DNA of 64,000 nucleotides. It comes from an uncultured Algimonas sp. GTDB lineage: Bacteria; Pseudomonadota; Alphaproteobacteria; Caulobacterales; Maricaulaceae. The notes under the pieces are model-generated. The model searched no databases and had not been told where the DNA came from. It saw nothing but the letters and a program-made list of their open reading frames with translations. Position 1 is the first letter of the stretch; each line of letters opens with the position of its first letter. Shown here piece after piece: positions 44,829-53,298 of the stretch. Made by a program: the position numbers and the translations under genes. Location of the stretch: the NCBI RefSeq assembly GCF_947498175.1, contig NZ_CANMJB010000003.1, positions 1-64,000 on the forward strand, read 5' to 3'.

Positions 44829-45596
44829 CTATTCGGCGGACATGGTCTGGCCGTCCAGAGCACGGCTCAGTTCGCGTTCGAAACGTTGGCGGTCGAGATT
44901 GGCGTAACGGTCATTATAGTCTGCGATCTTGCGAAGACGATCCTCGTCGAGAATTTGGATAGAGGAGCGCGACAGGCGCCGCAACAGCTTGTTTTCGATA
45001 AGTTTGTTGAATTGACGCGAAACATGAACGGCGCTCAGTCCGAGGCAGTCGGCGATGAACTTCTGAGACAGGGGCAGGTAGAGTTCGGACGGGAAGTCCG
45101 CTTCCAGCACGCGCCGCCTGGCGATCGCGTCCGACAGGAAGTAGGCGAGGCTTTCATACGCCCCCAAACGCGCCACGGCGGTGATACGGTCGAGCAGCTG
45201 CACGTTCGTCAGCATGTGCAGGCTATAGAAGATCGCCGACAGATGAGGATTGCGCAGCAACATGCGGCGTGCGGGAAGCAAGGGTGCCACGGCGAGGCGT
45301 CCGTTCGAAGCGGCCGCGACCGAGGTCGTCGATACCGCCCATGACATATGGTCCAGGCCGATCACATCGCCGGCATGGTAGACATCGTGGACCTGCCGGG
45401 AGCCGTCCGGAAGGATGACATAGGAGTAGAACCAGCCTTCGAGAACGACGAAGAAGGTCGACTGATCGGTCCCGTTCGCAAAGACGGCTTCGCCATCGTC
45501 ATAGGATTTTTCATAGTGAAAAAGGGCGAGCAACATATTCGCTTCGTCGGCGTTGATATCGGCGAAATTCGAAATTTTCCGGATAAACGGGTGCAT
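44829..45596 (-). CDS. Crp/Fnr-family regulator 4
   Basis: About 255 aa starting MHPFIRKISNFADI. The barrel includes GWFYSYVILPDGSRQVHDVY and HAGDVIGLDHMSW. The winged helix is LPLSQKFIADCLGLSAVHVS followed by RQFNKLIENKLL. The C-terminus is a charged extension. It is co-directional with and just 6 bp before the LOV gene, so the photosensor and this regulator are probably one transcription unit. An AT-rich 230-bp spacer upstream contains CACTTTAAGTT, a word nearly repeated before regulator 5. Confidence 0.85.
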   Translation of the reverse strand: MHPFIRKISNFADINADEANMLLALFHYEKSYDDGEAVFANGTDQSTFFVVLEGWFYSYVILPDGSRQVHDVYHAGDVIGLDHMSWAVSTTSVAAASNGRLAVAPLLPARRMLLRNPHLSAIFYSLHMLTNVQLLDRITAVARLGAYESLAYFLSDAIARRRVLEADFPSELYLPLSQKFIADCLGLSAVHVSRQFNKLIENKLLRRLSRSSIQILDEDRLRKIADYNDRYANLDRQRFERELSRALDGQTMSAE

Positions 45597-45828
45597 GGTG
45601 TCTTTGCTTCTCGTATGTCCTGAGAGCCATCTCCGTCCGACCGCACTCAATCTGCTTGCTGTTCGTGCCCCAATATCGGTTCCATGTCGTTATAGCATGT
45701 TAAGACGCATGATTTGCTTGCAGATATAATTTGTCGCACTTTAAGTTAGCGCAATCATGCAGTCATTTCGCAGTAAAATTGTATAACGCCCCTTCGAAAC
45801 CCGGATTATGACGCCGGATCGTGGACGC

Positions 45829-46602
45829 TCAACCCATCCGGGTGATCGTCTCGTACCGGTTCCTGAAGCCGCTCATTTCCATCATGCGCTGCTCGTCGTG
45901 GACTTCGAAGATATGGCGGGCCGGACGGGAAATGATCTTTTCGTCCACGAACCAGGACAATGTGCGGGACACATGGACCGCGCTCATGCCGATGCAATCG
46001 GCGACCAGGCCCTGACGCATGGGCAGGTTGAACACCATCGAATCGGCCTTCCGGCCATTGTGGAAATCGGACGTCACGCGCGTCCGGCTCATGATTTCCA
46101 TCAGGAAGTGGGCCATGCGCGGCTTGGGTTCCAACCTGGCAATGACCTGCATCCGGTCCATCAGGACGACGTGGTTCAGATTGTTCATGGCATAGAGATA
46201 GGACGACAGCCGGACGTTGCGGGCCAGGAACGACCGCATCTGGTCCGTCGATATGTTGGCAAGGCGGCAATTGGTTATGGCGGTGACCGGAAAGACGTTC
46301 TTCTTGAACATCAGATCCTCGAAGCCGATGACGTCGCCCTCTTGGTAGATCTGGAAGACCTGACGGCGGCCATTGGGCATGACGGCGAAGGAATAGGCCC
46401 AGCCGGTCGCGATAATGAAACATTTCAAGGGGTCGTTGAGCGGATCGACCAAGGACCGGTTGCGCGAGATGGTCAGGTCGTTGAACGGTATGGATGACAG
46501 GGCTTGCAAATCCTCACGCGAAATGTCCGACAGGGATGCAAGTTTTCGAAATGAAGCGGGCTCCACGATGGTGGGCGTGAAATTCTGGCGTGTTGTAGGC
46601 AT
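45829..46602 (-). CDS. Crp/Fnr-family regulator 5
   Basis: About 257 aa from ATG 46602, with GGGGAA upstream; ATG 46686 is a longer alternative. The barrel contains GWAYSFAVMPNGRRQVFQIY and QEGDVIGFEDLM. The winged helix is LPMRQGLVADCIGMSAVHVS followed by RTLSWFVDEKII. It is most similar in its core to regulator 4, consistent with local duplication. Its upstream region is AT-rich and borders the candidate sRNA. Confidence 0.85.
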   Translation of the reverse strand: MPTTRQNFTPTIVEPASFRKLASLSDISREDLQALSSIPFNDLTISRNRSLVDPLNDPLKCFIIATGWAYSFAVMPNGRRQVFQIYQEGDVIGFEDLMFKKNVFPVTAITNCRLANISTDQMRSFLARNVRLSSYLYAMNNLNHVVLMDRMQVIARLEPKPRMAHFLMEIMSRTRVTSDFHNGRKADSMVFNLPMRQGLVADCIGMSAVHVSRTLSWFVDEKIISRPARHIFEVHDEQRMMEMSGFRNRYETITRMG

Positions 46603-46853
46603 AAGTGTTTCGTTCCCCGCACCCTCCTTGCACACCATGTCTTGGCGATGCCCGTCCTCAAGGAAAATGTCGGCATTTCTGTTCATAATCGAGCCCGGAA
46701 TAGGACTTTCGACCGTATTCCTTCATAACATGACTTGGAGATCGGACGTTTAACTAATGTTAATCGCGGAGATTGAGTCCAATGATTGCAGTTAAAAACT
46801 GACAGATATGTTTTATAACACTTTAAATTCGGGAGTCAGTTTCGATCCCAACC

Positions 46854-46884
46854 TTGGCATTTTACTAAGTCGTTGAAATATAAT
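46854..46884 (+). promoter_or_regulatory. Sigma70-like promoter for the candidate sRNA
   Basis: A perfect -10 hexamer TATAAT lies at 46879-46884. TTGGCA at 46854-46859 is the best -35, with a rather long 19-bp spacer. No gene starts in a suitable position downstream on this strand before the terminator at 47013. Confidence 0.4.
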
Positions 46885-46889
46885 AGCTG

Positions 46890-47046
46890 CGGTTATCGCA
46901 ATGTTCTGTGCGGTTTCGTAGACAACACGGGTCAGTTGAGTCGAAAGTGGCGACGCTAGCTGATACGGGACTCGTCACGGCCTTCCCCGTTCCCTTTCGA
47001 GTTCCATCTTTTGCGGGCCTGGCGGAAGCCGGGCCCGCTTTCGTTT
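46890..47046 (+). ncRNA. Candidate small RNA
   Basis: An orphan promoter (TATAAT at 46879) and a strong terminator-like hairpin (47013-47038 with T-rich tail) bracket about 155 bases with no credible protein. The segment before the hairpin is C/U-rich (CCTTCCCCGTTCCC at about 46981), which could pair with ribosome-binding sites. The 5' and 3' ends given are estimates. It could instead be an untranslated leader. Confidence 0.4.
47013..47045 (+). terminator. Strong intrinsic terminator with GGAA tetraloop
   Basis: The stem GCGGGCC-T-GGC pairs with GCC-G-GGCCCGC through one T-G wobble, giving an 11-bp helix closed by a GGAA (GNRA) loop at 47024-47027. The tail is TTTCGTTT. No protein gene ends just upstream on this strand. 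Confidence 0.6.
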
Positions 47047-47133
47047 CCACCCACCAACACCAGGGTTTCCTGCAGACTCGATCCTTCCCGACTTGATCGA
47101 AGTTGCGAGAGTCGGAACTGATGCAACCCTTTC

Positions 47134-47161
47134 GGAACGAAGCGGCATTGCTTCCCGTTGA
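47134..47161 (+). promoter_or_regulatory. EcfG-type general stress promoter GGAAC-N17-CGTTGA
   Basis: GGAAC lies at 47134-47138 and CGTTGA at 47156-47161, with a 17-bp spacer. Transcription would start near 47168, about 54 bases before the GTG of the YqcI/YcgG gene. Both elements match the general-stress sigma consensus perfectly. Confidence 0.7.
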
Positions 47162-47221
47162 CGGATTCCAACGTTCCGGATGCAAATCATAGGGGCGCCA
47201 GCCCGATAAGGAGACGCAAGC

Positions 47222-47968
47222 GTGCCCAGACCGTCCGACAATCCGCCAGCCCCCGATAGCGAGACGCGCTTTGAGTCCTTCGTCCAGGACAAGGCCTTCC
47301 CTTGCGTCGGGGCGAAAGCCGCCCTCGTACGCGGCGCGCTGGAAACGAAGACGCTCGGCAACCTGCAATCCAACGCCGACGATCTGGCACTTTGGCTGGC
47401 CCTGTCGGACTTCGCCGCACAACTGGAACCGGGATGCATGGTGGTTCAGTCTTTCGTCGTGATGTTCCCGGATACGCCGGACTTGTCGGAAACGGCGTTC
47501 GAACATGCGCTATGGGCACGACTGCAAGGGTTGCACTATATCGACACGCAAATGGGCCAGCAATGGTCCGACGACACGTCCGACGACCCCGGAACGAACA
47601 ATTTTTCCCTGTCGATCGCAGGCGAGAGCTTCTTCGTGATCGGCCTGCATCCCGGCGCGTCCCGCCCGGCCCGCCGTTTCGACCATGCGGCGCTCGTCTT
47701 CAATTCCAATGCCCAGTTCGAGGCTTTGCGCGCCGACGGCCGCTACGACCAGATGAAGCGGATCATACGCGAACGCGACGAGGCGCTGGCCGGATCGATC
47801 AACCCGATGCTGAGGGATTTCGGCCAAGGCTCGGAAGCCGCGCAATATAGCGGACGCCAGGTCGGCGAGGACTGGCAATGTCCCTTCAGCGCGCGCAAGC
47901 CCGTGGAGCTACCGCTCAAACCGGATCTTCCACTGCCGAACGAGCCCCTGATGAAGGCGGCCTCATGA
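47222..47968 (+). CDS. YqcI/YcgG-family protein (GntA-like haem-dependent oxygenase family)
   Basis: A 248-aa protein with a GTG start and AAGGAG eight bases upstream. FPCVGAKAALVRG near residue 27, FFVIGLHPGASRPARRF near 140 and the late WQCPFSAR are the family blocks. The family includes GntA, a haem-dependent N-hydroxylase in guanitoxin synthesis, so an N-oxygenase on a guanidine or amine is possible. It has an EcfG-type promoter and overlaps a DUF1989 gene by 4 bp, a pairing that points to nitrogen-compound metabolism under stress. Confidence 0.82.
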   Translation: MPRPSDNPPAPDSETRFESFVQDKAFPCVGAKAALVRGALETKTLGNLQSNADDLALWLALSDFAAQLEPGCMVVQSFVVMFPDTPDLSETAFEHALWARLQGLHYIDTQMGQQWSDDTSDDPGTNNFSLSIAGESFFVIGLHPGASRPARRFDHAALVFNSNAQFEALRADGRYDQMKRIIRERDEALAGSINPMLRDFGQGSEAAQYSGRQVGEDWQCPFSARKPVELPLKPDLPLPNEPLMKAAS

Positions 47969-48552
47969 GCGTTCAGAGGATCCCGCCCAAGAGCGGAACC
48001 GCCTTCGAGATGAAAGCCGGGCAGACCTTGCGCGTCATCGATCCGGACGGGCAGCAGGTTTCCGACCTCGTCGCCTACAATGCCCACGACCGGGAAGAAT
48101 TCATCTCCTCGGGTCGTTCCATCGATTACGCCTCGAAGATGTTCCTCTCCACCGGCGATCTGCTCTATTCCAACCGCTCCAATCCGATGTTCAGGATCGG
48201 CCGCGACGATGTCGGACGCCACGATTTCACCCTGACGCCCTGCAGCCGCGATACGTTCCGGCTGCTTTACGACGACCATCCGATCCTGCCCGGTTGCCAA
48301 GGCAATCTCGAAACCGCGCTCGCGCCTTACGGCATTTCGCCCGACCGCGTGCCGATTGCCTTCAACGTCTTCATGCACGTGGATGTGAACGGCCAGACCG
48401 GCGAGATCAAGGTCCTGCCGCCCAAAAGCGGACCCGGCGACGCAGTCGAGTTCGAAGCCCTGATGGATCTCGTCGTCGCCATGACGGCCTGCTCCGCCGG
48501 GCAGAGCAACAATTTCACCTATAAGCCGATCGACTACGAGATCCTGGATTAG
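47965..48552 (+). CDS. DUF1989 (urea carboxylase-associated) family protein
   Basis: A 195-aa protein. IPPKSGTAFEMKAGQTLRV and DPDGQQVSDLVAYN open the domain. SIDYASKMFLSTGDLLYSNRS, FNVFMHVDVNGQTGEIKV and CSAGQSNNF are conserved blocks. The Cys and His residues suggest a metal site. DUF1989 proteins accompany urea and guanidine carboxylase genes elsewhere; none are in this window. ATG overlaps the YqcI/YcgG stop. The convergent phosphodiesterase gene overlaps its last 4 bp. Confidence 0.85.
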   Translation: MSVQRIPPKSGTAFEMKAGQTLRVIDPDGQQVSDLVAYNAHDREEFISSGRSIDYASKMFLSTGDLLYSNRSNPMFRIGRDDVGRHDFTLTPCSRDTFRLLYDDHPILPGCQGNLETALAPYGISPDRVPIAFNVFMHVDVNGQTGEIKVLPPKSGPGDAVEFEALMDLVVAMTACSAGQSNNFTYKPIDYEILD

Positions 48553-49313
48553 GACCGCAGGACGGACGCCCGGAACTCCGCCGAGACCGGGCGATGGTCG
48601 GAATAGTCTGCATCTTCGACGCTGACATCGTGATCGTGCGACATGTCGTCGGTCAGGATATGATCCAGCCCAAGCCGGGGCGCCCAGGACGGAAAGGTCT
48701 TGTGCGGTCCGACCGTGATCGGCCGCAATCCCGTCATCGTGGAAAAACGGCTCAAAGGCGCCGAGCGCGCCGTGCAGTTCAGATCGCCGCAGACGATGCT
48801 GCGCGCCCGCCCGTAGCGCGGCAGATTCAGATGATCGGCGAGGAAGTCCAGCTGCTCGGTCTGGTCCTCCGGACCAAGTGATAGATGCACGCACGCCACC
48901 ACGGTTGCCGGCTCCATATCCAGTTCCACGACCAATGCCCCGCGCCCGCCGATTCGCCCCGGCAGTTTCAGATCTTCGCAGCTGACGATCGGCACGCGCG
49001 ACAGGATGGCGTTGCCGTGCCGCGAAATGGCACGCACGGCGCGGTTTTCCTGGAAGACATGATGCGGATGGCGGCTGGCGTCGCGCAGCAATTCGCCCTG
49101 GTTTTCGAACCCGGCGCGTCGCCCGCCCGGATCGACCTCCTGCAAGCAGACGACATCATAGGCCGCCAGGAACTTGCCGATGGCGCGCAGGCGCTGCTTC
49201 TTGGCCTTGGTGGACATGAGCTGGTGATGGGCGCGCGTGACGTAATGGTGCGCCCGCTGGGTCCCGATGCCCGCCTGGATGTTGTAGGACAATATCGAGA
49301 AGGTCTGGCTCAT
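48549..49313 (-). CDS. Endonuclease/exonuclease/phosphatase-family hydrolase
   Basis: A 254-aa EEP-fold protein. The series SYNIQAG, CLQEVDPG, GNAILSR, HLSLGPEDQ, CGDLNCTA, LGLDHILTD and YSDHRPV contains all catalytic residues of the metal-dependent phosphodiester hydrolase family. ATG 49313 was selected because upstream residues do not resemble the family. Location next to the cardiolipin synthase gene, divergently, suggests a phospholipid or nucleotide substrate. This is not certain. Confidence 0.87.
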   Translation of the reverse strand: MSQTFSILSYNIQAGIGTQRAHHYVTRAHHQLMSTKAKKQRLRAIGKFLAAYDVVCLQEVDPGGRRAGFENQGELLRDASRHPHHVFQENRAVRAISRHGNAILSRVPIVSCEDLKLPGRIGGRGALVVELDMEPATVVACVHLSLGPEDQTEQLDFLADHLNLPRYGRARSIVCGDLNCTARSAPLSRFSTMTGLRPITVGPHKTFPSWAPRLGLDHILTDDMSHDHDVSVEDADYSDHRPVSAEFRASVLRS

Positions 49314-49384
49314 TGACGGGTCCGGACACCTTTGCTTCTCGACTTGCCGCCCGCCACTTTTCAGGGGCGCGTCCGGATCTATGA

Positions 49385-49411
49385 GGAACCCGTGGCGCGG
49401 CCAGCCGTTCC
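49385..49411 (+). promoter_or_regulatory. EcfG-type general stress promoter GGAAC-N16-CGTTCC
   Basis: GGAAC lies at 49385-49389 and CGTT at 49406-49409 with a 16-bp spacer, the other accepted spacing. It is placed 60 bp upstream of the cardiolipin synthase operon. Confidence 0.62.
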
Positions 49412-49471
49412 GTCCGGGTCCTGGAGGATGAATGCATCCGATAGGGTGAAAGCTGGAACGGGGAAAGACAA

Positions 49472-50935
49472 ATGCTGCCGACAAGCCCGCTCCTGCTGCT
49501 TGCGCACATCATCGTGACGGTGACGCTGTCGCTCATCGTCATCGGCCGGCAGATCAATGTCGCCACCACCCTGTCCTGGATCATCCTGCTGGCGGTCCTG
49601 CCGATCGTCGGGCCGGTGCTCTATTTCCTGTTCGGCAGCCAGTCGCTGGGCCGCAAGCGCCGCAAAGCGGGCTGGGCGATCCGCCAATACTACCAAAGGG
49701 ATTTCGGCATCGGCAAACGCCGGGTGGACCGCGAAGACCTGCCCGTCGCGGACTATCTGCAGGAAATGTCCTGGATGCTGTCCATCCAGACCGGTTTCTT
49801 CCCGGCCGCCGGAAACCGCTACAAGCTCTACACCGAAGCGCCGCCTCTGATCGAGGCCATGATACGCGACATCGATGCGGCCCAGGACAGTGTCTATCTG
49901 GAATTCTACATCGTGGAACCGCGAGGATCGATCGTGGACGTGCTGCAAGCGCTGGAACGCGCGGCCGGCCGCGGCGTGGATACGCGCCTGATGGTGGACG
50001 ATTTCGGCGGGCGCCCTTTCTTCAAGTCCGACTGGGATGACCGCCTCGTGAAGGCGGGCGTGGACGTGGTCCATTCGCTATCGGTCAATCCGCTCAAGGC
50101 GTTTTCCAAGCGCACCGACCTGCGCAACCACCGCAAGCTGATCGTGATCGACCAGGACATCGGCTATACGGGCAGCTTCAATCTGACCGACCCGGTGAAA
50201 TTCAAGCAGGGCGAAGGCTTCGGCGAATGGGTGGACGTGATGATGCGGCTGGAAGGCCATATCGTGTCGTCCCTGTCCTGCGTCTTCAATACGGACTATA
50301 TCTTCGACAGCCAGGGCATGGATTATTCGCAGGAAGATCTGGCGGAACTGTCCGATGACGGCGACGACGCACCGGTCTTCGACGACGGCGCCGTCATGCA
50401 GCTGGTCCCGTCGGGCCCCGAAATGGAACGCTCCGTCATCCACGAGCTGATTTCCGCGTCGATTTTCGGCGCACGCAAATCCGTGACCGTCGTGACGCCC
50501 TATTTCGTACCTGACGAGACGATCCAGCTGGCCCTGATCAATGCGGCCCACCGGGGAGTCACGGTGCGCATCATCGTGCCGCGCCGAGTCGATTCCATCA
50601 TGGCGCGACATGCGGGCGAAAGCACGTTCGACAGCCTCATCGGCGCCGGAATCGAAATCCACCGCTTCACTGGCGGAATGCTGCACACCAAGCTGGTCCA
50701 GATCGACGACCAGATGACCATGATCGGCACGGCCAATGTCGACATGCGCAGCTTCTACCTCAATCTGGAAATGACGCTCTGCGTCTACGATAGAAACTTC
50801 GCCGACCAGATCAACAGACTGATCGAAGACTATATTCGCGACTCCGAAATGCTCGACCCGCAGAAATGGGAACAGCGCGGCCCGTTCCTCCGTTGGAAAG
50901 AGAACATCCTCCGTCTTGTGAGCCCCCTGCTTTGA
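49472..50935 (+). CDS. cls: Cardiolipin synthase (phospholipase D type)
   Basis: A 487-aa inner-membrane enzyme that condenses two phosphatidylglycerols, or PG with another lipid, to make cardiolipin. It has two N-terminal helices (about 5-25 and 32-52). The two HKD motifs are NHRKLIVIDQDIGYTGSFN near 217 and LHTKLVQIDDQMTMIGTANVD near 408. The EcfG-type promoter upstream suggests membrane remodelling under stress. The next gene begins with a TTG inside its stop codon. Confidence 0.93.
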   Translation: MLPTSPLLLLAHIIVTVTLSLIVIGRQINVATTLSWIILLAVLPIVGPVLYFLFGSQSLGRKRRKAGWAIRQYYQRDFGIGKRRVDREDLPVADYLQEMSWMLSIQTGFFPAAGNRYKLYTEAPPLIEAMIRDIDAAQDSVYLEFYIVEPRGSIVDVLQALERAAGRGVDTRLMVDDFGGRPFFKSDWDDRLVKAGVDVVHSLSVNPLKAFSKRTDLRNHRKLIVIDQDIGYTGSFNLTDPVKFKQGEGFGEWVDVMMRLEGHIVSSLSCVFNTDYIFDSQGMDYSQEDLAELSDDGDDAPVFDDGAVMQLVPSGPEMERSVIHELISASIFGARKSVTVVTPYFVPDETIQLALINAAHRGVTVRIIVPRRVDSIMARHAGESTFDSLIGAGIEIHRFTGGMLHTKLVQIDDQMTMIGTANVDMRSFYLNLEMTLCVYDRNFADQINRLIEDYIRDSEMLDPQKWEQRGPFLRWKENILRLVSPLL

Positions 50936-51867
50936 ACTTCCAATCCGCCCCGCGCAAACCCGTCGTGCTGACCAATCTGTCCTCCTCGTCCTCCGAGGAC
51001 ATATCCGGCGCGCTCACCTCCATTTTCGAACGGTTCGGTTATGGCCGCCCGGAAATGTTCGTCGGCCGGTCCGAAGACATGGGCTCGATGATGGACGGCA
51101 TGCGCGAGGCGGGCGGCGATCTGCTCGTCTCCTATGGCGGGGACGGCACGGCCGCCGCCGTGGCCTCTATCGCCCGCGAACAGGATGTGCCGTTCATCGC
51201 GCTGCCTGGCGGCACGATGAACATGCTCATGGGCGGGCTCTACGGCTCCGACGATTGGCAGGAATGCCTGATGCGCGGGCTCGCCGTCGCCCAGCCCCGG
51301 CCGATGACCGCAGGCGTCGTGACCGACGCGGATGGTCGGGATCATCCTTTCCTGGTCGGTTGCATGATGGGCAAGCCCACGCGCATGAGCGAAGCGCGCG
51401 AGGAACTGCGAGACGGCCGCGTCATGGAGGCGGCCAAGGGCGCGGTGGATGCGCTGAAACGGACGTCCGACTCCGCGCCGCTCTATTTCGCGCTCAACGA
51501 CGGCGATTATGACGGCCGGCCCCTGGAACTCATCAACGTGACCTGCCCGTTCATGGACGGCGAGTCGCTCGACCCCGATGCGTTCGATCTGACCCTGTTC
51601 GACACGGTGACCGGCGGGGCGACATTGTCCCTGGGCCTGTCGGCCATGCTCGGCAATCTGCGCCAGAGCCAGGAGGTCGAGACCGTGCAGACCGATCGCT
51701 TCCGCATGCGCGCCGACCGACCCATGGAAGCCCTTCTGGACGGCGAACCGCATACATTCGACGGCGAGGTCACGATCCGGCTCGACAAGGCGTGCGGCCA
51801 GGTCATGGCGCCTTGGCCGGCCATGAGCTTTCCTTCCGCCAAAGCCATGCCAGGAAGGCCCGCATGA
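50932..51867 (+). CDS. Diacylglycerol kinase-family lipid kinase
   Basis: A 311-aa protein of the DAGK catalytic fold. LVSYGGDGTAAAVASIA (GGDGT nucleotide motif, about residue 64) and ALPGGTMNMLMGGLYG are diagnostic. The C-terminal beta-sandwich ends HTFDGEVTIRLD. The start is TTG 50932, overlapping the cls stop (TTGA), and no ATG or GTG in frame nearby is preferable. It probably phosphorylates a membrane lipid such as diacylglycerol or a sphingoid base. The cls neighbour supports a phospholipid role. Confidence 0.88.
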   Translation: MNFQSAPRKPVVLTNLSSSSSEDISGALTSIFERFGYGRPEMFVGRSEDMGSMMDGMREAGGDLLVSYGGDGTAAAVASIAREQDVPFIALPGGTMNMLMGGLYGSDDWQECLMRGLAVAQPRPMTAGVVTDADGRDHPFLVGCMMGKPTRMSEAREELRDGRVMEAAKGAVDALKRTSDSAPLYFALNDGDYDGRPLELINVTCPFMDGESLDPDAFDLTLFDTVTGGATLSLGLSAMLGNLRQSQEVETVQTDRFRMRADRPMEALLDGEPHTFDGEVTIRLDKACGQVMAPWPAMSFPSAKAMPGRPA

Positions 51868-52724
51868 CCTCGATCCTGCATTTCGCCGACATTCATTTCG
51901 GCGTCGAGGATGGGGACGCCCTCGCACGGCTGGACGCGACCATCGAGCGTCTTCAGCCCGACGTGTCCGTCATTTCGGGCGATGTCACCCAGACCGGGTC
52001 GGAAGAGGAATTCGAAGCCGCTGCCAAATGGATCGAGGGACTGGCCGGGCCGAAGGTCATCACGGCGGGCAATCACGACACGCCGATGTACGGCATCCTC
52101 GACCGCATTCTCAAACCTTTCGACCGTTACGCCGATTATATCGATCCGCTGGATGTCGGTCGTTACGAAGACGATGATGTCGTCATCTTGTCCAAGAATA
52201 CGGCCAGAGGTGTGCAGATGAAACTCGACTGGTCGGTCGGCGTCGTCGATCTCGACGAACTGGACGCCAAGATCGCCGATTTCAACACATCCGACTGGCA
52301 AAAGCTGCGCTTCCTCAACGTCCACCATCCCTTCATCTACCCGCCGGAATCGCCGCTGCAGAAGGAGACCGATAACGGCCCCGAAGGGTTGAAGCGGCTG
52401 GCTGACGGAAATTGCGACGTGGTCCTGTCCGGACACGTCCACGTGCCTTTCGTGGTCGAACGCGAACCCGGCGGCAGCGAACTGCTGTCCATTTCGTCCG
52501 GCACCCTGTCAACGCGCCGCCGCGACAACAATCCCGCCTTCAACCACATCCAGGTCGATGATGACGAGATCGTCGTGACCATGGTGGAATTCACCGGCGA
52601 GGAATATCTCCGGTCCGAAAAGTTCCGCAAGAACCGCCGCGATCTCTCCGCCTGGCGTCGCGACGGCTACACGCAGATGCGCAAGGACGGGAAGGTGCTC
52701 GCGACGCAGCCCATACGGGATTAG
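51864..52724 (+). CDS. Metallophosphoesterase
   Basis: A 286-aa calcineurin-like phosphoesterase. ILHFADIHFG, VISGDVTQTG, TAGNHDTP, LNVHHPF and LSGHVHVPF give the two-metal site. The arrangement resembles class III cyclic-nucleotide or glycerophosphodiester phosphodiesterases. The ATG overlaps the lipid-kinase stop (ATGA), completing a three-gene lipid-phosphate operon with cls. The substrate is unknown. Confidence 0.88.
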   Translation: MTSILHFADIHFGVEDGDALARLDATIERLQPDVSVISGDVTQTGSEEEFEAAAKWIEGLAGPKVITAGNHDTPMYGILDRILKPFDRYADYIDPLDVGRYEDDDVVILSKNTARGVQMKLDWSVGVVDLDELDAKIADFNTSDWQKLRFLNVHHPFIYPPESPLQKETDNGPEGLKRLADGNCDVVLSGHVHVPFVVEREPGGSELLSISSGTLSTRRRDNNPAFNHIQVDDDEIVVTMVEFTGEEYLRSEKFRKNRRDLSAWRRDGYTQMRKDGKVLATQPIRD

Positions 52725-52854
52725 CCCTACGCATCGGCTTCGTCGTCCCTGTCACCGGGCCGCGGAGCGGACCGAAAGCCGATCCAGCCCATAAGGCGCT
52801 CGCGCCGCGGCACGAGAAGGAAAGCCGCGGCGCATGCTTGCAAGCCCACAATGC

Positions 52855-52875
52855 AAAACGGCCCCGCAGGGCCGT
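52855..52875 (-). terminator. Intrinsic terminator after rpmE
   Basis: The hairpin ACGGCCC-cgca-GGGCCGT (52858-52875) has a 7-bp stem and, on the minus strand, runs into TTTT (52855-52858). It lies about 118 bp beyond the rpmE stop. Confidence 0.6.
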
Positions 52876-52992
52876 CTCGATTACACCGATGTCTTCATGC
52901 GGCCTGACGGCCGCTCTCCGCTCCGGCCCGGTTAAAATGCCGCTACAGCCTCGTCGCCTAAGGCGCCGAAACGGGCATTCTTTCCGATGAGG

Positions 52993-53208
52993 CTAGGCGA
53001 AGCCTTTGAATTTGTCCTTGAACTTCGACACGCGGCCACGGTCCGAAATCCGCGCTTCGCCACCGGTCCAGGCCGGATGCGTCTTGGGATCGATGTCCAA
53101 GCTCAGCGTATCGCCTTCCTTGCCCCAGGTGGAGCGCGTTTCATAAGTCGTGCCGTCGACCATCTTCACGGTGATGGTATGGTAGGCGGGATGTCCGTCT
53201 TTTTTCAT
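52993..53208 (-). CDS. rpmE: 50S ribosomal protein L31
   Basis: A 71-aa L31 with [20 protein letters not shown], then THPAWTGG and FKDKFKGF. It lacks the zinc-binding Cys quartet of the C+ form, so it is the C- type that does not need zinc. Spacing and its own terminator indicate a single-gene transcript. Confidence 0.95.
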   Translation of the reverse strand: MKKDGHPAYHTITVKMVDGTTYETRSTWGKEGDTLSLDIDPKTHPAWTGGEARISDRGRVSKFKDKFKGFA

Positions 53209-53298
53209 GGGTCTTCTCTATGTTGGGTACGGCTTTGCTTTGGTCGGTCCACCGCGAAGGCGGGCACATAGGCGGACACGGATGCGGAATCAAGACCG

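Noticed and set aside
46908-47096. 62-codon open frame over the candidate sRNA
   Set aside because: It reads straight through a strong terminator hairpin and has no ribosome site.
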